NCBI RefSeq assembly: GCF_019097595.1
Contig: NC_080711.1
Span: 22,721,428 to 22,785,427, forward strand
Direction: 5' to 3'
DNA from: Hemibagrus wyckioides
Taxonomy: Eukaryota > Chordata > Actinopteri > Siluriformes > Bagridae
DNA: 64,000 nucleotides
This document shows, piece after piece, positions 1 through 12,689 of the stretch; within the stretch, counting starts at the first letter, position 1; each line of letters starts with the position of its first letter. The position numbers and the translations under genes were made by a program. The notes beneath the pieces were generated by a model. The model had not been told where the DNA came from, searched no databases, and saw nothing but the letters and a program-made list of their open reading frames with translations.

Positions 1-629
1 ACAACATAGTGGGAATATCAGATGTGTTTACTCGATGCGCAAGCCAAAAAAAACGCCTTTAATTACCCTTAATGTGCTAATATCCTATTCCTAATATCAT
101 TTCATCTAAAGTAATATCTGACAATTTATAACATCCAATATCCTTCAACTATCTTTACTCTATCATAAAATTTAATTCATCTACACCACAGGTTCTCAAA
201 CTGAATGTTCAGCCCCTCTCCAGCCCCCCCCCCCAAAAGTCTCAAAGGTTGTATCTGTTTTTATTCATTTAGATTTTTAATTTTGTCAATTTATTAAATC
301 TGCCTTGGCCCAGTCTTTAGGAGTGCCATGTGTTTAAAAAATAGCCTACATTATTAAACATTATTCAAATTAAAAGTGCCAACTAATCACAATTCACGAC
401 CATCCTGTGCCCACTTAGCACTATGATATTACATTTTACATTTATAGAATTAACTTTAAAAAAAAATTATGTTAATCTGGAAACTGCAGAGCTACATGAA
501 GGCAAATGTAATTTAAAAAAGCTTTTGAAAAATTCAGGGTTTTGAGAGATAATAGCTACAATACATTAACCTTCACTGCCAGCATCATTAGCCTGGTAGC
601 TCCAGTAAACAAACAAAAAACATATTTTT
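1..629. other. AT-rich intergenic, nothing recognised
   Basis: AT-rich sequence with short homopolymers, including a run of C near 225. No coding potential or recognisable repeat is seen. Confidence 0.6.
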
Positions 630-1180
630 TTATTATTTCTGCCTTATTTTGGTAAATATATGGGATTATTTTGGCAAATCTGTTATTTAGGATTATTTGG
701 TGTCTTCTTATACCATTGTTGGCAAATTCTTTGGTGATTCATTTGGTGCTTATTTGGAAATTTATTTGGCAAATATTTGGGATTATTTTGTGGATTCTTT
801 TGCAATTATTTGGGATTTTTCGTGAATTATTTTCAGGTTATTTTTGAGGATTCTTTCATAATTCTTTGGCAGATTATTTGGATTTCCTTAATCTTAATGG
901 TGGAATTCTTTGGTGAAAGTTGAGAGATTTGTTGGCAGAATCTTTGGCAATTATTGTGCAATTAATTTCCAGTTAAATTACAATTACTTGAAATTATTTG
1001 GCAGATTATTCAGTGCTACTTGGCAGTTATATTATTTAATGATTATCTGGGATTCTTTGCAATTGGAAGTTTTTTGAGATTATCTTAAGGATCCTTTGGT
1101 GATTATTTGGGACTCTATTAGATTATTGGCTAGACAATCTAAATTGCTTTTTGCATATAATCTGGGATTATTTGGCTATT
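630..1180. repeat. Degenerate short-unit repeat (GGATTATTTGG type)
   Basis: The motif GATTATTTGG and close variants (GATTCTTTGG, AATTATTTGG, TTATTTGGCA) recur every 10-40 bases across about 550 bp with irregular spacing. It looks like an old, heavily mutated minisatellite. It has no open frame of note. Confidence 0.65.
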
Positions 1181-1399
1181 AGTGGACGGTAGAGGCCTCA
1201 CTGAATGACAGACATAGTCATAGTTTTGCATAAACAAGGATATCATCAGGAAGAAACATTCCACCAAACTGGATTTTGACAATCTGATGTTCAAACGTTA
1301 ATCAAGTTTCTGAGGAATCTGAATAAACTGAGCACTTTAAAGCAAAAAAGCATTAGAATATCCAGAAACTCTGTCTGCATTTTAAAGGTCATTTCTATA

Positions 1400-1600
1400 G
1401 AGGACAGAAAGAAATCCAGTCAAATGCTTGCTCAGCATCTGGCAGAGTCATCTGGCACCAAAGTCAACACCTCGACTCGCAGGGGAAGTCTTATTAAAAA
1501 TGGTCTGTGAGGTCGACTGCAGCTAAGAAATCATTTTTGCAGAAAGGCAAAGCAGAAGTGATTGAGGATGCCGAAGACTATAAAGCGGGAGGGTGACAAT
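1400..1600 (+). mobile_element. Tc1-like transposase relic (N-terminal DNA-binding part)
   Basis: Forward translation from about 1402 gives DRKKSSQMLAQHLAES, then SGTKVNTSTRRGSLIKNGL, a stop codon, and GRLQLRNHFCRKAKQK. This is the paired-like helix-turn-helix region of fish Tc1-like transposases, whose usual form has a TVRR/TIRR..L...GL.GR..KKP pattern. An in-frame TGA sits where the family has a residue between GL and GR, and the frame is lost after 1557. No catalytic DDE domain or terminal inverted repeat was found nearby. It is a short dead fragment. Confidence 0.75.
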
Positions 1601-4600
1601 AAGAGGCAGAAATTTCAAAGTACCTTCAACGGTAAGCTAGATTCCAACCAACCCTCCTCTTTTAGGAAAAAGGTTCAGTCTAGAACCTGATTAGTTTGAT
1701 TCAATGTTTAAAAGAGACAGAACCACAGGGTCAGGGGTTCTCTAGGATGGGAGCTATTTGTTTTTCAGCATTAAATTAGCATAATTTAACGTGTGTAGGA
1801 CATTTAACCAATGAAATGCATCGAAGTCTGTTAAGCTTGAAAGAACCAAATATATTTTTAATTAGCATTGCCTTAATATTAAGTTTTCTCATACAAACAA
1901 TAAGCAAATGAACAGTTGCCATCAAAGATAAATAGCTTCGCACATCATTTTCTCATGTGGCCTGAGACTTTTGCACAGTACTGTAGCATATTAAGGACTG
2001 ATGAAGATTAATCCCAGGTTGCAGGAAAGGACTTGTGAATTAACAGTGCTGCTAATAGGATTCAGGCCTTTCCTTCAACGCTGTGCAGAAGTGTGAAGCG
2101 AATGAGCGCTGCACAGCTGCAATAACCCACTCCATTAAACATTACGAGAACTGTTGCGTTCCTCAGCAAGATGATCTACAGCTCAGGCCCGGGACGTCTT
2201 CCTCAACCTTTCCCTCTCTCTCTGTGCAACATTATTGCCCATATACTCTAAAATCGCTCGGCCGTGAACCATAAAAGACATAAATTTTCAATTACGCAGC
2301 ATCAATTATAACAATGACATCATTTTTACACACTTCAACCTTGAGAAAGGTGCAGAGGTTTAGGACATTTGGGTTTAAATAACATTACGAGACCAGATAA
2401 ATCGCACAATGTTGTTAAACGGAAGCTGCTGACTGTCGTTTTCTGCCAAAGGCACTGAAGGTTCTTCTGGTTGTTTCACTCTAAGACTAGAAGTCAGAGA
2501 ATGTCGTTTGTAAAAATATAAAAATAGGCAACCATTTTATAAACATAAATCCCTATTCAGTGTAGGAAATGTGCTAGAAATGCCTAGATAGTGCCTGACG
2601 TCCAGTCTGTATACAGCCCTTGACACTCCAATGCAGCACTGCTTACACTCAACTGCCTACTGCTACAAATATCATCTAGTACAGAAGTATTTACTGGTGT
2701 AGTATACAGTATACATGTGTTCCAGTTCAAGAAAAAGATGAACATCTACAGATCCTTCTCAAATTTCAAAATGTTTTGGTGAGCATGTGTCCACTGTAGT
2801 CATAGTTTCCTCTTCATAACTGACCGAAGCGATCTTCTACTCTCAAAGCTCTTCTACCTCAAAGTTCTGCATTTTGAGATGTTTTTCTGCTCAGTGGTTG
2901 AGTTACCCTCGCCTTTCTTACAGCTCAAAACAAACACTGCCTGCTAGCTGTATGGGGTTTTTGCCGCCATTTTGTGTAACATTTAAATTTCCCGATATTC
3001 ATGACTATGCTCCTGATTGCTCCTCAAAGCATCAAACCGCAAGTATGGCACCATTTTGCTCACAAGATGTTCTTTAAAAAAAAAGCAAGCTACAACGACT
3101 GTTTCCTCTCCCCTCTGTGTTTTTAAGTGCTGCCTGGAATGGACTGCAGCGCCAGCACAATCGTCTGCAGAAGCACTGCTGCTTTAATTGCCATGTTTTC
3201 CAAATGCGGTTATCGCAGGGAAGCAGCAGGAAGACTGGCGCTGGCCGAGGGCAAGGGACGACGCAGCAACTGGCATCTCCCTCAGGTCAAACTCTCCAAT
3301 GCATCATGCTTCCAGCAAAACACACACACACACAGATATATATACACATGCCGCTCCTAATCCACACTGTTTAGGCAGACTCGAACCTCCACATGCTTTA
3401 AAGCATCACTTTAAAGCGAGTGACAGCGAAATATTCGGATGAAGGAACGAGTCAGACAGCGAGGCACCTCTTTCGCTCTGTGATCTAAAAGCGAACGAGC
3501 ATCTGTCTCCGTCGCGACAGAGCAAAGTCACAGAGTGAGATATTTGTCACAGGGAGAGGTGGAGAATGATAATCAGCGTGTTCGAGACACACAGACTGAG
3601 ACATGGCACATGTTATAATTAGCCTCTACCCTTTTTAACGAGGTGGTAAGGTGCTGCTTTGATGTCCACCAAGCACCGATGTACAGTAGGTGGTAGAAGT
3701 GTATATGTCACTGTTTTAACCTTAGCATATACCGCTTAATGCATTTGGAAGCTTATCAAACGCTGTAAAGCAATTCTACAGGAATTTATTAGGAAAGTCA
3801 CACCCTGCGTTTAATGGTTTGACCAAAATTCATAATTCATCATATCCATCTGGTTCTTTTTTCTTTTTTTTTTGTAATTTGGTAATGATACCTCGTAAGC
3901 ATTCCCTATGCCTCATAAATGCCTCATAAAGCTGTAATGTGCTATAATCATCTTGTAAAATGTCACTCTTTGTTACAATCCCATGTGCTGTACTTTACAA
4001 CCTTTATAACTAATAATGACCTGTAATTATATAACTATAAAGCGGCTCAAATATCTATTAATAATTGTCAAATATTATAAAAGATCAAAATGCTTTTGCC
4101 GAGTGAGTGAGCTAAAATGTTTTCCTTATTATAACTAAGTTGTAAGATGTTGTTGACCTAAAATAACTTAAAATAACATGGAAATATTTACAGTTATTCA
4201 GGATTAATTACTAAAATCCCTTGTTGGAAAACATAAAGTTGCAGCTGAAACTGAATCCTTCTTCCATCAATGTTAAACATTTAATATTACAACAATTCTA
4301 CATGTTTTAAAACTATTTATTAATAGCCTTTTATTATGTGGAGCGCCTAGCACTCAGGTTACTTTGCATTAAGCTGGGTTTACGAGCGTTAGTAGTTAGT
4401 AATCACAGGTCTATTGGTTAAACGATCTTTGTTTGTTGTTTGCTATATTTATCACCCACATGCTGTAAGTTATACACTTAACTGTACCTATACGCTATTG
4501 TGCATCTCTGGCACGGCAAGTTTTTTACTCAAACGACATAAAAGTTAGGATTCAGTTAGAAGAGTTTGTCTGAAAGAATTGAATCAGTGAAGTGAGTCGT

Positions 4601-4804
4601 TATCGCAGCACTTTGGGGAACAGTTCAGAAATCTATACTCTGCCTTATGTCGTCTGTTTGAGCCTCCAAAACCTTCTGGTGAAATGCGATAGTTTTGTAA
4701 TCTTAAATTCTGATTCACTTGAGGAAAAAAAATCATATCACACATGGCGCCAACCCAGTAAAGGAGAGGAAGAGAAAAGGGACTAAACACACAAACTAGA
4801 TGAC
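1601..4804. other. Intergenic, no gene recognised
   Basis: Mixed-composition sequence without supported genes. It contains a short (CA)n/(TA)n run at 3320-3347. A non-repetitive, CpG-containing stretch at about 3120-3600 has three overlapping chance frames of up to 85 codons that share no recognisable domain. Confidence 0.5.

Positions 4805-4868
<64 letters not shown>
4805..4868. repeat. Compound microsatellite (TG)n(AG)n
   Basis: About nine TG dinucleotides pass directly into a long AG tract broken by GG at two places. Confidence 0.95.
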
Positions 4869-4873
<5 letters not shown>

Positions 4874-5092
4874 CTTTGTTAATTATACAAAGGCTTGACT
4901 TGAAACAAACTAACTTATAGATCTTGCATGTAGATCATGATGTAAAACTAATTCCCTGTTTCCTGTTTCAATACGGTTCAATACGCCCTAGTTTACTTCC
5001 CCTCTTGGGGTTCACCATCTTGAAGGCTGTTCCTTCTAATTTTATCCACATTTGTCATTTATTTACAAGACTAGAATAAATTATGAATATAC

Positions 5093-5115
5093 ATATATAT
5101 ATATATATATATATA
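5093..5115. repeat. (AT)n microsatellite
   Basis: Uninterrupted alternating AT of about 22 bases. Confidence 0.9.
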
Positions 5116-5377
5116 CAGTGTACACATTATATATTCATGTTATGCGTGTGCATCAATAACATACAGTATTTATACTAGAAAACAGATTTTTTAAGAATCT
5201 TGAGGTTCCTTATACAATCCCCTTATAAAATGATTATATGTTGTTCTTATACTTATAACGTCTTTGAATAATAACAAGTTTTATGCTTAGGCTCAGGTTA
5301 TGTGACATAAATGATTACTATAGAAACGGTTACATATTCTTAATTCTTAATCTTTCTGGCCAAACAGATTCTTTCAA

Positions 5378-5379
<2 letters not shown>

Positions 5380-5409
<30 letters not shown>
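5380..5409. repeat. (CT)n microsatellite
   Basis: About 15 uninterrupted CT units. The small open frame across it reads Ser-Leu repeats and is an artefact of the dinucleotide. Confidence 0.95.
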
Positions 5410-5411
<2 letters not shown>

Positions 5412-6899
5412 GTCATGTCACAGCCATATTTTCGAGCTCTTAATAACTGCAGATCTCTGACAGGATGATGAGAGGAACCTGAGCTGACGCTCGCCCTCGC
5501 TGCACTGTTTGAATTACAGAAACGTGGGCCAAACCCAATTGTCTCCGTTTGTCTCTGAGCGACGCCATCCATCACCTTTATTAGGACGCCGGTTAGATAA
5601 GACTCAGTTTATTGTTCCGGGGACTCCATTTGCACCACATCAACGTTTTTAAATGAATCAATGCGTGTAAACAGGGTCGGGGCAACACACATGGGCACCT
5701 GGAACGACTGAAACGCAGGTGAAAGGCTTTGACGAGTCTATGACAGGTCTGATAAATGATTATCACGGGAGTTCATGGGAGAAAACACATGCGTAAGGCT
5801 GAGGTTCGGTACTCAATCGCTCAATGCGTGTCACGTGGGCTACCTCCACGTGTGTTTACGAACTAACCAAATAAATAAATAAATAAAAGTGAAGGATGGA
5901 GATGTATGGCAGGCCAAATGAGCTGACAACAAGCGGCCCGCGGCGACATTTTACCATTCAATTAGTGTTTAAGAGGGCTTCGGAGGGAACGGCTTCGCTC
6001 TTACAGGGCTGATGAAATAGGAGGGTTACCCAGCGCGCACTCATTAGGGAATGCTGGAGGGAGGGAATGCTCACTCATTCATCATCGTCTGCTCTCCTGC
6101 CCAGGTGGCCTTCATTCTCAACAGAAACACACACACACTGAGAAGTATCATTACCCTGATGTGTAATAATGTAAATTACAGCATTCGATTTATAGAATTA
6201 CTTATAGGGCTTTAGACAAACGAAAGCAAAACTCTACACAATAATTATGTTTCTTTGTAATATGTATGAATCTTTTCTGTGGACTCCTAAGTCCTTGACT
6301 GGTGTGAAATCATTGATTACAGATTTAGTATAAAAGTCCGAAAGCATTAAAGCGCCGCCGCATCTTCACTTTAAGAAGTGATGAAGCAAGGGGTAAAATA
6401 GTGCACCACTATTAAGGTGCACTGTGGGTAACGTCATAAATCATAAACATCAAAATCGACCAACGTGTCATTGGAAGAAATTTAAACTCAAAACTAAATG
6501 AATTTACACTGAAACATCACGTGATGAATCTAAATCAGACCGTTACTGAGACAGAAGACATTTTCCACATTAGACACCTCTCACTCACTGTGGCGATGAC
6601 ATAAGTAGCAGTACACAGACAATACAGAACAGAACCATGTGAAGTTGACAAAACCACCGCAACACAGCGAGTTAATTATTCAAGTGTGTGATTTCACTTC
6701 ATCCATCAGTCGCTTTTAATGTATGAAAAAGCAGGTGGCAAGAAAACATACTTTGTAAAAAAATTACAGTTTATGTCACAACACTTCAAAGCAAAAGGGT
6801 GTTCTTTATTCTGAGGAACGTAAAGAATACAGTCATACAATGATGTCTTAAAAAGTTAAATGTTACCACCTGTTTTTATTTCATGGTGCAATATTATGA
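5410..6899. other. Intergenic, mostly unique sequence
   Basis: No gene is seen. The part at about 5450-6120 is non-repetitive and CpG-containing, with ATTAG/TAATTAG-like motifs (for example CAATTAGTG near 5958 and CATTAGGGAATG near 6043), and could include a regulatory element. The remainder is AT-rich and unremarkable. Confidence 0.4.
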
Positions 6900-6904
6900 C
6901 CAAT

Positions 6905-7045
6905 TCGCAGTTGTAATATCTAATAATTTGGTGAACCAATCAGAAGTGAGAAATATGCTAAGAGTCTGGTTAGCCAGCTAGAAGTGAGAAATCGGCAATC
7001 TAACAATTTGGTGAGCCAGCCAGGAGTGAGAAATCTTATTCTGTC
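6905..7045 (-). repeat. 42-bp minisatellite family, inverted short array
   Basis: Three to four degenerate units containing GGTGAGCCAGCCAGGAGTG and variants start at 6930, 6968 and 7010 (spacing 38 and 42 bases). Their reverse complement matches the units of the arrays at 10.7 and 12.7 kb (CTGGCTGGCTCACCAAATTG), so the same family sits here in opposite orientation. Confidence 0.75.
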
Positions 7046-7123
7046 TTAATTCTAAACTAGTCTTGAACAAAAACTTGTTTACTATAGTAGTGTTGTATAA
7101 ATCATGATAAGAAGTCCTCTTCC

Positions 7124-7172
<49 letters not shown>
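7124..7172. repeat. (TAA)n microsatellite
   Basis: About 16 uninterrupted AAT/TAA trinucleotides. An antisense frame across it reads poly-Ile, an artefact. Confidence 0.95.
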
Positions 7173-7173
<1 letters not shown>

Positions 7174-7395
7174 TGGTACATGATGGTTTACACTGCTTTT
7201 TTGAGAAGCGCTAAAATTTTCTCTACACTAATGAAAAAAAATCCAACAGAGAAAAAGCTCTGCAGACAAAGTCCACAGACAAACACACAAAAGTCCACAG
7301 TAAAACTTTTTACCTCTTCCTCTGAAAACCACACAGTTACTGTATTCTGCTCCTGGCATTTACAGCCACCCAACGTAAACATCCACCCTGCCTCT

Positions 7396-7413
7396 CACAC
7401 ACACACACACACC
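7396..7413. repeat. (CA)n short microsatellite
   Basis: A short run of CA units inside a C- and A-rich stretch. Confidence 0.8.
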
Positions 7414-7649
7414 CCACCCCATACCCCCCATTCATCATAAAAACGGATGAACTGCCGCAGAGATGCCGTGACTCACTGGATGCAGAGCCTATTAATGCAG
7501 CACGTTGTGATTAGGTTAGGCTTTAACCGGCATCTCATAAACACCTCCAGAACCTGATAAGGGTAGCTGTCGCTCCGGGATGCCAGGGTTTTCCCCAACA
7601 CTAAAAGGAAACAGTGGGAAAAGTCAACACAAGAGGTGTAACCATTCTT

Positions 7650-7684
<35 letters not shown>

Positions 7685-7712
7685 GAGAGACAGAGAGAGA
7701 GAAAGAAAGAGA
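7650..7712. repeat. (GA)n microsatellite with GACA interruptions
   Basis: GA tract of about 60 bases broken by two GACA units and ending in GAAA units. Confidence 0.95.
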
Positions 7713-7789
7713 CCTGCACAAAAACTAGTAGCACTGACACCCTTTGTCCAAATCGACTGCATTCATACATACGTATCTAATTTTTTTTA

Positions 7790-8110
7790 ATTACGCCCAG
7801 ATGATGATGCATGCACCTCTAATCTCTAATAAGACATGAATGGGATATGAAAGGTCGGCGTGAGCAAGATAAATGGCTCCCATTATTTCGGCCCAATCTG
7901 AGAGAAGCCCTCTATATGTTCTCATTTGAATGATAATAAAATGCAGTATTGCCTCGTCCTGCTGGGCCACTTTCCCCATGATAAGCAGCCACACAAGGTA
8001 ACCTTGTCCCGTACGCCAGCCTATTACCGCCAGCCAAAGCCTCCGAATTAAGGATGCTGCAAATAAATCACCATCCAGCAGCATGAGACAGTTATGACAG
8101 GACGTGACAA
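7790..8110. promoter_or_regulatory. Candidate conserved non-coding element
   Basis: Non-repetitive block between microsatellites. It has balanced composition, clustered homeodomain-type cores (CTAATCTCTAATAAG near 7819, CCGAATTAAGGATG near 8043, GCAAATAAATCACC near 8058) and few homopolymers. A 127-codon antisense frame spans it but shows no domain or splice context and is probably incidental. Seen: motif content and lack of repeats. Inferred: regulatory role for a nearby developmental gene such as atoh1. Conservation was not tested. Confidence 0.3.
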
Positions 8111-8629
8111 AGCTTTGGTTTCGTTTTCTTTTTCTCGTTCTTACAGAAAAAAAAGAAAAGAAAGAAACACGCATAATGAGAAGTACAGGATTACTGATTA
8201 CAAATTACACAACTAAAGGCGTAATCAGCAATGTAATCTTTTCAATTGCTTTAAAAGTGTAATCTGATTACTTTTAGACTACTTCTGATGTAACAACTTT
8301 GTTTGGATTGTGCAGTACTTAATTCCTGTCATCACTTTATAGTAGATATTTGCAGAGATAAACAGCCGTTCCAGCACTGAGCATCGGAAATCTTTTGTAC
8401 CTGTTCCTGGAAACAGCTTTCAGAATGTTGCAATCAGACTGGTAGGAAAACACTGCCACCCATTATAAGCATTTAGGAGCAAGATACAGTAGGAAGTAAG
8501 AAGATCTTGTGCTAATTAATTGATGAAAAATGTGTCTAGAGTCATTTCAGTCCGTTCATTTAAATGTACTTACTTACAAATGTACTGTCTGATTGTGCTG
8601 CCATGTAAGGCGAGAACAGCTAATGAGCC

Positions 8630-9560
8630 GCTGATTCATTCCAAAATCAACTCAAACACTGCACAAGAGAGGAATGAATATCGATCCGAACCAGCAGATT
8701 CGCTGATTCAAACACCAATCTGCTGAAAGAGAGAGGAGCAAATCTTGGTCATAAACCAATGATTCATTAATTCAAACAATGATTTGCTGAATGAGAGACG
8801 AGTCAATCTTGGTCAGAATCCAAAGATTCACTGATTCAAACACCGATCTGCTGAAAGAGAGAGGAGCAAATCTTGGTCATAAACCAATGATTCATTAATT
8901 CAAACAATGATTTGCTGAATGAGAGACGAGTCAATCTTGGTCAGAATCCAAAGATTCACTGATTCAAACACCGATCTGCTGAAAGAGAGAGGAGCAAATC
9001 TTGGTCATAAACCAATGATTCATTAATTCAAACAATGATTTGCTGAATGAGAGACGAGTCAATCTTGGTCAGAATCCAAAGATTCACTGATTCATATACC
9101 GATCCACTGAATGAGAGGGGAGCAAATCTTGGTCATAATCCAATGATTCATTAATTCAAACAATGATTTGCTGCATGAGAGACGAGTCAATCTTGGTCAG
9201 AATCCAAAGATTCACTGATTCACATACCGATCCACTGAATGAGAGGGGAGCAAATCTTGGTCATAATCCAATGATTCATTAATTCAAACAATGATTTGCT
9301 GCATGAGAGACGAGTCAATCTTGGTCAGAATCCAAAGATTCACTGATTCATATACTGATCCACTGAATGAGAGGGGAGCTAATCTTGGCCTTAACACACA
9401 GATTCATTGATTCAAATACTGAAAAGGATTGACTAAAATATTTGCTGATGCATGAATACCAGGTTGTGGTCATGACCAAATGATTCATTGATTCAAACAA
9501 TGATATGCTGAATAAGAGAGAACTGAATCTCGGTCATGACACATTTGATAGTGATTTGAT
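8630..9560. repeat. Minisatellite array with 128-bp dimeric unit
   Basis: The phrase GATTCACTGATTCA (GATTCGCTGATTCA in the first copy) starts at 8697, 8825, 8953, 9081, 9209 and 9337, exactly 128 bases apart each time. Each unit has two related halves of about 64 bases, one with GGAGCAAATCTTGGTCATAA and one with ACGAGTCAATCTTGGTCAGA. The two right-hand units carry extra shared variants (GCATGAGAGACG, GAGAGGGGAGC). Degenerate half-units flank the array on both sides. It is non-coding. Confidence 0.95.
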
Positions 9561-9679
9561 ACTGTAGTGATTTGTTCAAAAAGTCTGAATCGTTCTCAAA
9601 TGAATCATGTCCAACAAATTGCAGTATTGAACACCACCGATAATGCACAGCGCTTTTGTTAATCAAACACTGTTAACAG

Positions 9680-9870
9680 AAGTTGTAAAATGTCACTGGA
9701 ATGGTGAGAGTGTGCAGAAACGACACGCCGCTGACTAATTAACCTTCCTGCACTTTGACCTTTCAATGCTGATTCTTCCTTGGTCACATAAGTGGATTTC
9801 CCCCAGCAATATAATTCATTATGCCCTTTAATAAGTCCCTGCATAAATCAAGTGTCTAGACTGAAATACT
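9680..9870. promoter_or_regulatory. Candidate conserved non-coding element
   Basis: Non-repetitive block with GACTAATTAACC (9733-9744), a TGACCTTT nuclear-receptor-like half-site just after it, and CCCTTTAATAAG near 9826. Regulatory function is inferred from motif clustering only. Confidence 0.3.
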
Positions 9871-9944
9871 GCGTGTACAAAGCTGCGTGTTTCGGTTCTG
9901 CAGAGGCAAAGCCAATGTTTTTGTGTCTTACAGCATTTGTTACA

Positions 9945-9970
9945 GCTGTGTGTGTGTGTGTATGTGTGTG
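9945..9970. repeat. (GT)n microsatellite
   Basis: GT run broken once by TATG. Confidence 0.9.
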
Positions 9971-9989
9971 GATGGGGAATAGTCATTAT

Positions 9990-10290
9990 CCTTCCTCTAG
10001 GTCCCAAATGAGGCGCATATTTTTAGAGTGCTCCTCGGAGGACAGGGATAGGGTGGCCATGCGGACATAAATAATAAATCAGGCCGTCCTCGTCTCAATT
10101 GAAAAGCAATGAAACGTGATAAACTGTTTCATCCGGCTTGCTTGATATTTGTAGCAGTCACTTTTGAGCTGACAGGCCTCCACTATATAAGTTACTGATG
10201 GCTCAGGAGAGCAGGTCCTCTGCGGTGCACACAGGCTCGGCATCGATACACTGCTGTAATTTAGTAATATGAGTTGGACATGGCTTGTGA
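9990..10290. promoter_or_regulatory. Candidate conserved non-coding element
   Basis: Non-repetitive block with AT-rich cores (CATAAATAATAAATCAGG near 10064, TCAATTGAAAAGCAATG near 10095, GTGATAAACTG near 10117) embedded in balanced sequence. There are small frames on both strands but none resembles a protein. Regulatory role is inferred. Confidence 0.28.
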
Positions 10291-10699
10291 GTCTCACAAA
10301 CAGAACAATGTCTATTCATCTCCTGCGGGAGTGTTTTTATGCTGTGTTTATGACAACTGGGAACTTTCTACTTTCCCATATTAGAGCTGTTCAATGACCT
10401 CAACTGTTAAACACAAGACAAAAAGCAAGCTGGTGCCTGTTTGACTTTATTTAGTTTATAAAAGCACCCTAGAAAATCTGTTTGTTTAGTGGCTTTAAAA
10501 GTAGATGTGGTATGTAGAAATTGGTTAATCATAATTATAAGGTACACAGGGACTTGTATAGCCACATAAATACATTTAAAAAAACAAATATAATTAGTTA
10601 GCATGGTGAAGTTTTCTGTAAGATGTTTATTTATTATATATTGAAGGTTTTCCAAGTTTCAGCACTTTGTAAACTTCAAGATAAAGCTTGCAGATATAT

Positions 10700-11030
10700 T
10701 GGTCGTGGCTGCTTGTTCAAACTGTTAGCTCACAGATTTCTTGCTCCTGGCTGGCTCACCAAATTGTTAAATCACAGATTTCTGGCTTCTGACTGGTTCA
10801 CCAAACTGTTGGAAATCAGATTCCTAGCTGGCTCACCATAGTGTTAGATAGCAGATTCCGTGCTTCTGACTGACTTGTCAAACTGTTATATGTCAGAGTT
10901 CTTGGTTCTGACCACCTCACCAAATTGTTAGATCACAGATTTTTCACTTCTGACCGACTCCCCGAACTGTAAGATAGAAGATTTCCTGCCGCTGGCTGGC
11001 TCATCAAATTGTTAGATAGCGGAATATAAA
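10700..11030 (+). repeat. 42-bp minisatellite family, main array
   Basis: The key CAAA(C/T)TGTT and variants occurs at 10718, 10760, 10802, 10837, 10879, 10921, 10963 and 11005. The spacing is 42 bases except for one 35-base step. The unit is roughly CTGGCTGGCTCACCAAATTG followed by TTAGATCACAGATTTC. Because 42 is a multiple of three, a 72-codon frame runs through part of the array; it is not a gene. Confidence 0.92.
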
Positions 11031-11039
11031 ATCATAAAA

Positions 11040-11749
11040 TAGCATCACAGAATTTTAACTCCAAGAATACAGAATTTTCCTGGCCTTGTGTGCAATGTGC
11101 AGCATTGACGCTGAAATAGGAAATATTTTCCTGTAATTGTTCATACCTTACAATTTTGTACTAGAAAAAAATGATGGTTTTAACATTGTCTGGTAAATTC
11201 TTCCGAATCTTTAATAGAACTGAAGAAGGATCGGCTGTAACTGATTCGGTCGTGAATATTAAAAACCCACGCTTCAAAATTGCCAAATAATAAACAAAGC
11301 AAGTGTGTGAGAGGGAATACTGATTTTATAATTGCTCTAATAAGCATATCCATGGTTTTAATCTTGTGCATGCTTTGATTTTTTTTTGTAGTTTTATGTA
11401 TTTTCAGTGCCATCTCATTGCTTTAAATAGTCCTAATTAAGATTCTTGGACAAAATCCAAAAACAAAGTTGCTTTTCTATAATTTTTTTAGGGATTTTGC
11501 ATGGGATCTGGTTGCTTTTCTATATTTATCAGGCCCAGCACATTTTGTTTTAATTCCGAAACACATCCTAATTAATTATTTAAAATGGAATTTTTTTGCC
11601 TTTTTCAAATCAAAGCACAAGGTCAAAATAATGGCTAATTAAAGACTAATGTATTTCAATTGGTAACAGAGAAGAGCAATTAAAATGCTTTTCTTTTCTT
11701 TGACATATATTTTCCTTTTCCGAGCGGTCCATTTTCTAGCTTATTAGAC

Positions 11750-11750
<1 letters not shown>
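11040..11750. other. AT-rich intergenic, nothing recognised
   Basis: AT-rich sequence with no repeat family or coding signal that I can support. Confidence 0.5.

Positions 11751-11777
<27 letters not shown>
11751..11777. repeat. (GT)n microsatellite
   Basis: About 13 uninterrupted GT units. Confidence 0.95.
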
Positions 11778-11781
<4 letters not shown>

Positions 11782-12083
11782 ATTTGCTGTTCTACCTTTC
11801 ATGTTCTCTGTAATGCGTGACTACTTTAATCTACACCACGGAAACTTTTCATTGTGCAAAAGAACAAACGCTGCATTTTGCTTTACAGCGCTCGACAAGT
11901 CGATTTATGGAATTGATGCCGTGCCACGTGTCCCGTAAATGGAATGTGTAGCGGTGTAACACGAAAGACAACAGTGTGCTTCTGCAAATGAAAAGTTTCT
12001 CCAGCTGACACGTACAGTAATTTTGAAGACAGATGTGCTGTTCAGTATGTGACAGAAAGGAGGGGTATTAGGTTGTGTATTTG

Positions 12084-12119
12084 CGTGTGTGTGTATGTGT
12101 GTGTGTGTGTGTGTGTGTG
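12084..12119. repeat. (GT)n microsatellite
   Basis: GT run of about 36 bases with one TATG interruption. Confidence 0.95.
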
Positions 12120-12689
12120 CTGCGCTAATGCATTCAAACAGAGTCGTTTGAGTGGGTGAGATTACAGCAAACTGTCAATTACCTTGGGGGAGACATGGCT
12201 GTGCTTTAAACACAGAAAAGCACGACACACAATGTCAGTTTGGTTTATCTAGCAGCTTGTTCCTCTTTTGTTCCTATCTAACACCCGAAACCAAATGGTA
12301 CAAAAGTGAAGAATTTAATCAGAATCATGTGACTGTTTGAATTAGGGTCCAGTGGTTTGAATATGGAAATGGTTCAGATTTTTTTTTTGTTCTTTAATAG
12401 TTAATAAGAACTTGGAGATTCCTCACATTCCTCATGAAAATTGAATGTACACAATTTTCTCTTTGCCTGAGTTATATGTCATTTGTGTTTGAATTTTACT
12501 TTCTTATTGTAGGACTGGAGAGGCATGGCATTGTGGGAACTGCATACATATCTTCACTTGCTTAAAATATGCTGACAATTTCTGCAAAATATTTTTTCAA
12601 TAACACCTACATTGGATTTTACCCACAATCCATTTTGTGATCCATATTGTGGCAGTCTTGAAGCAGACTTTGCATCATATATAGTGTTA

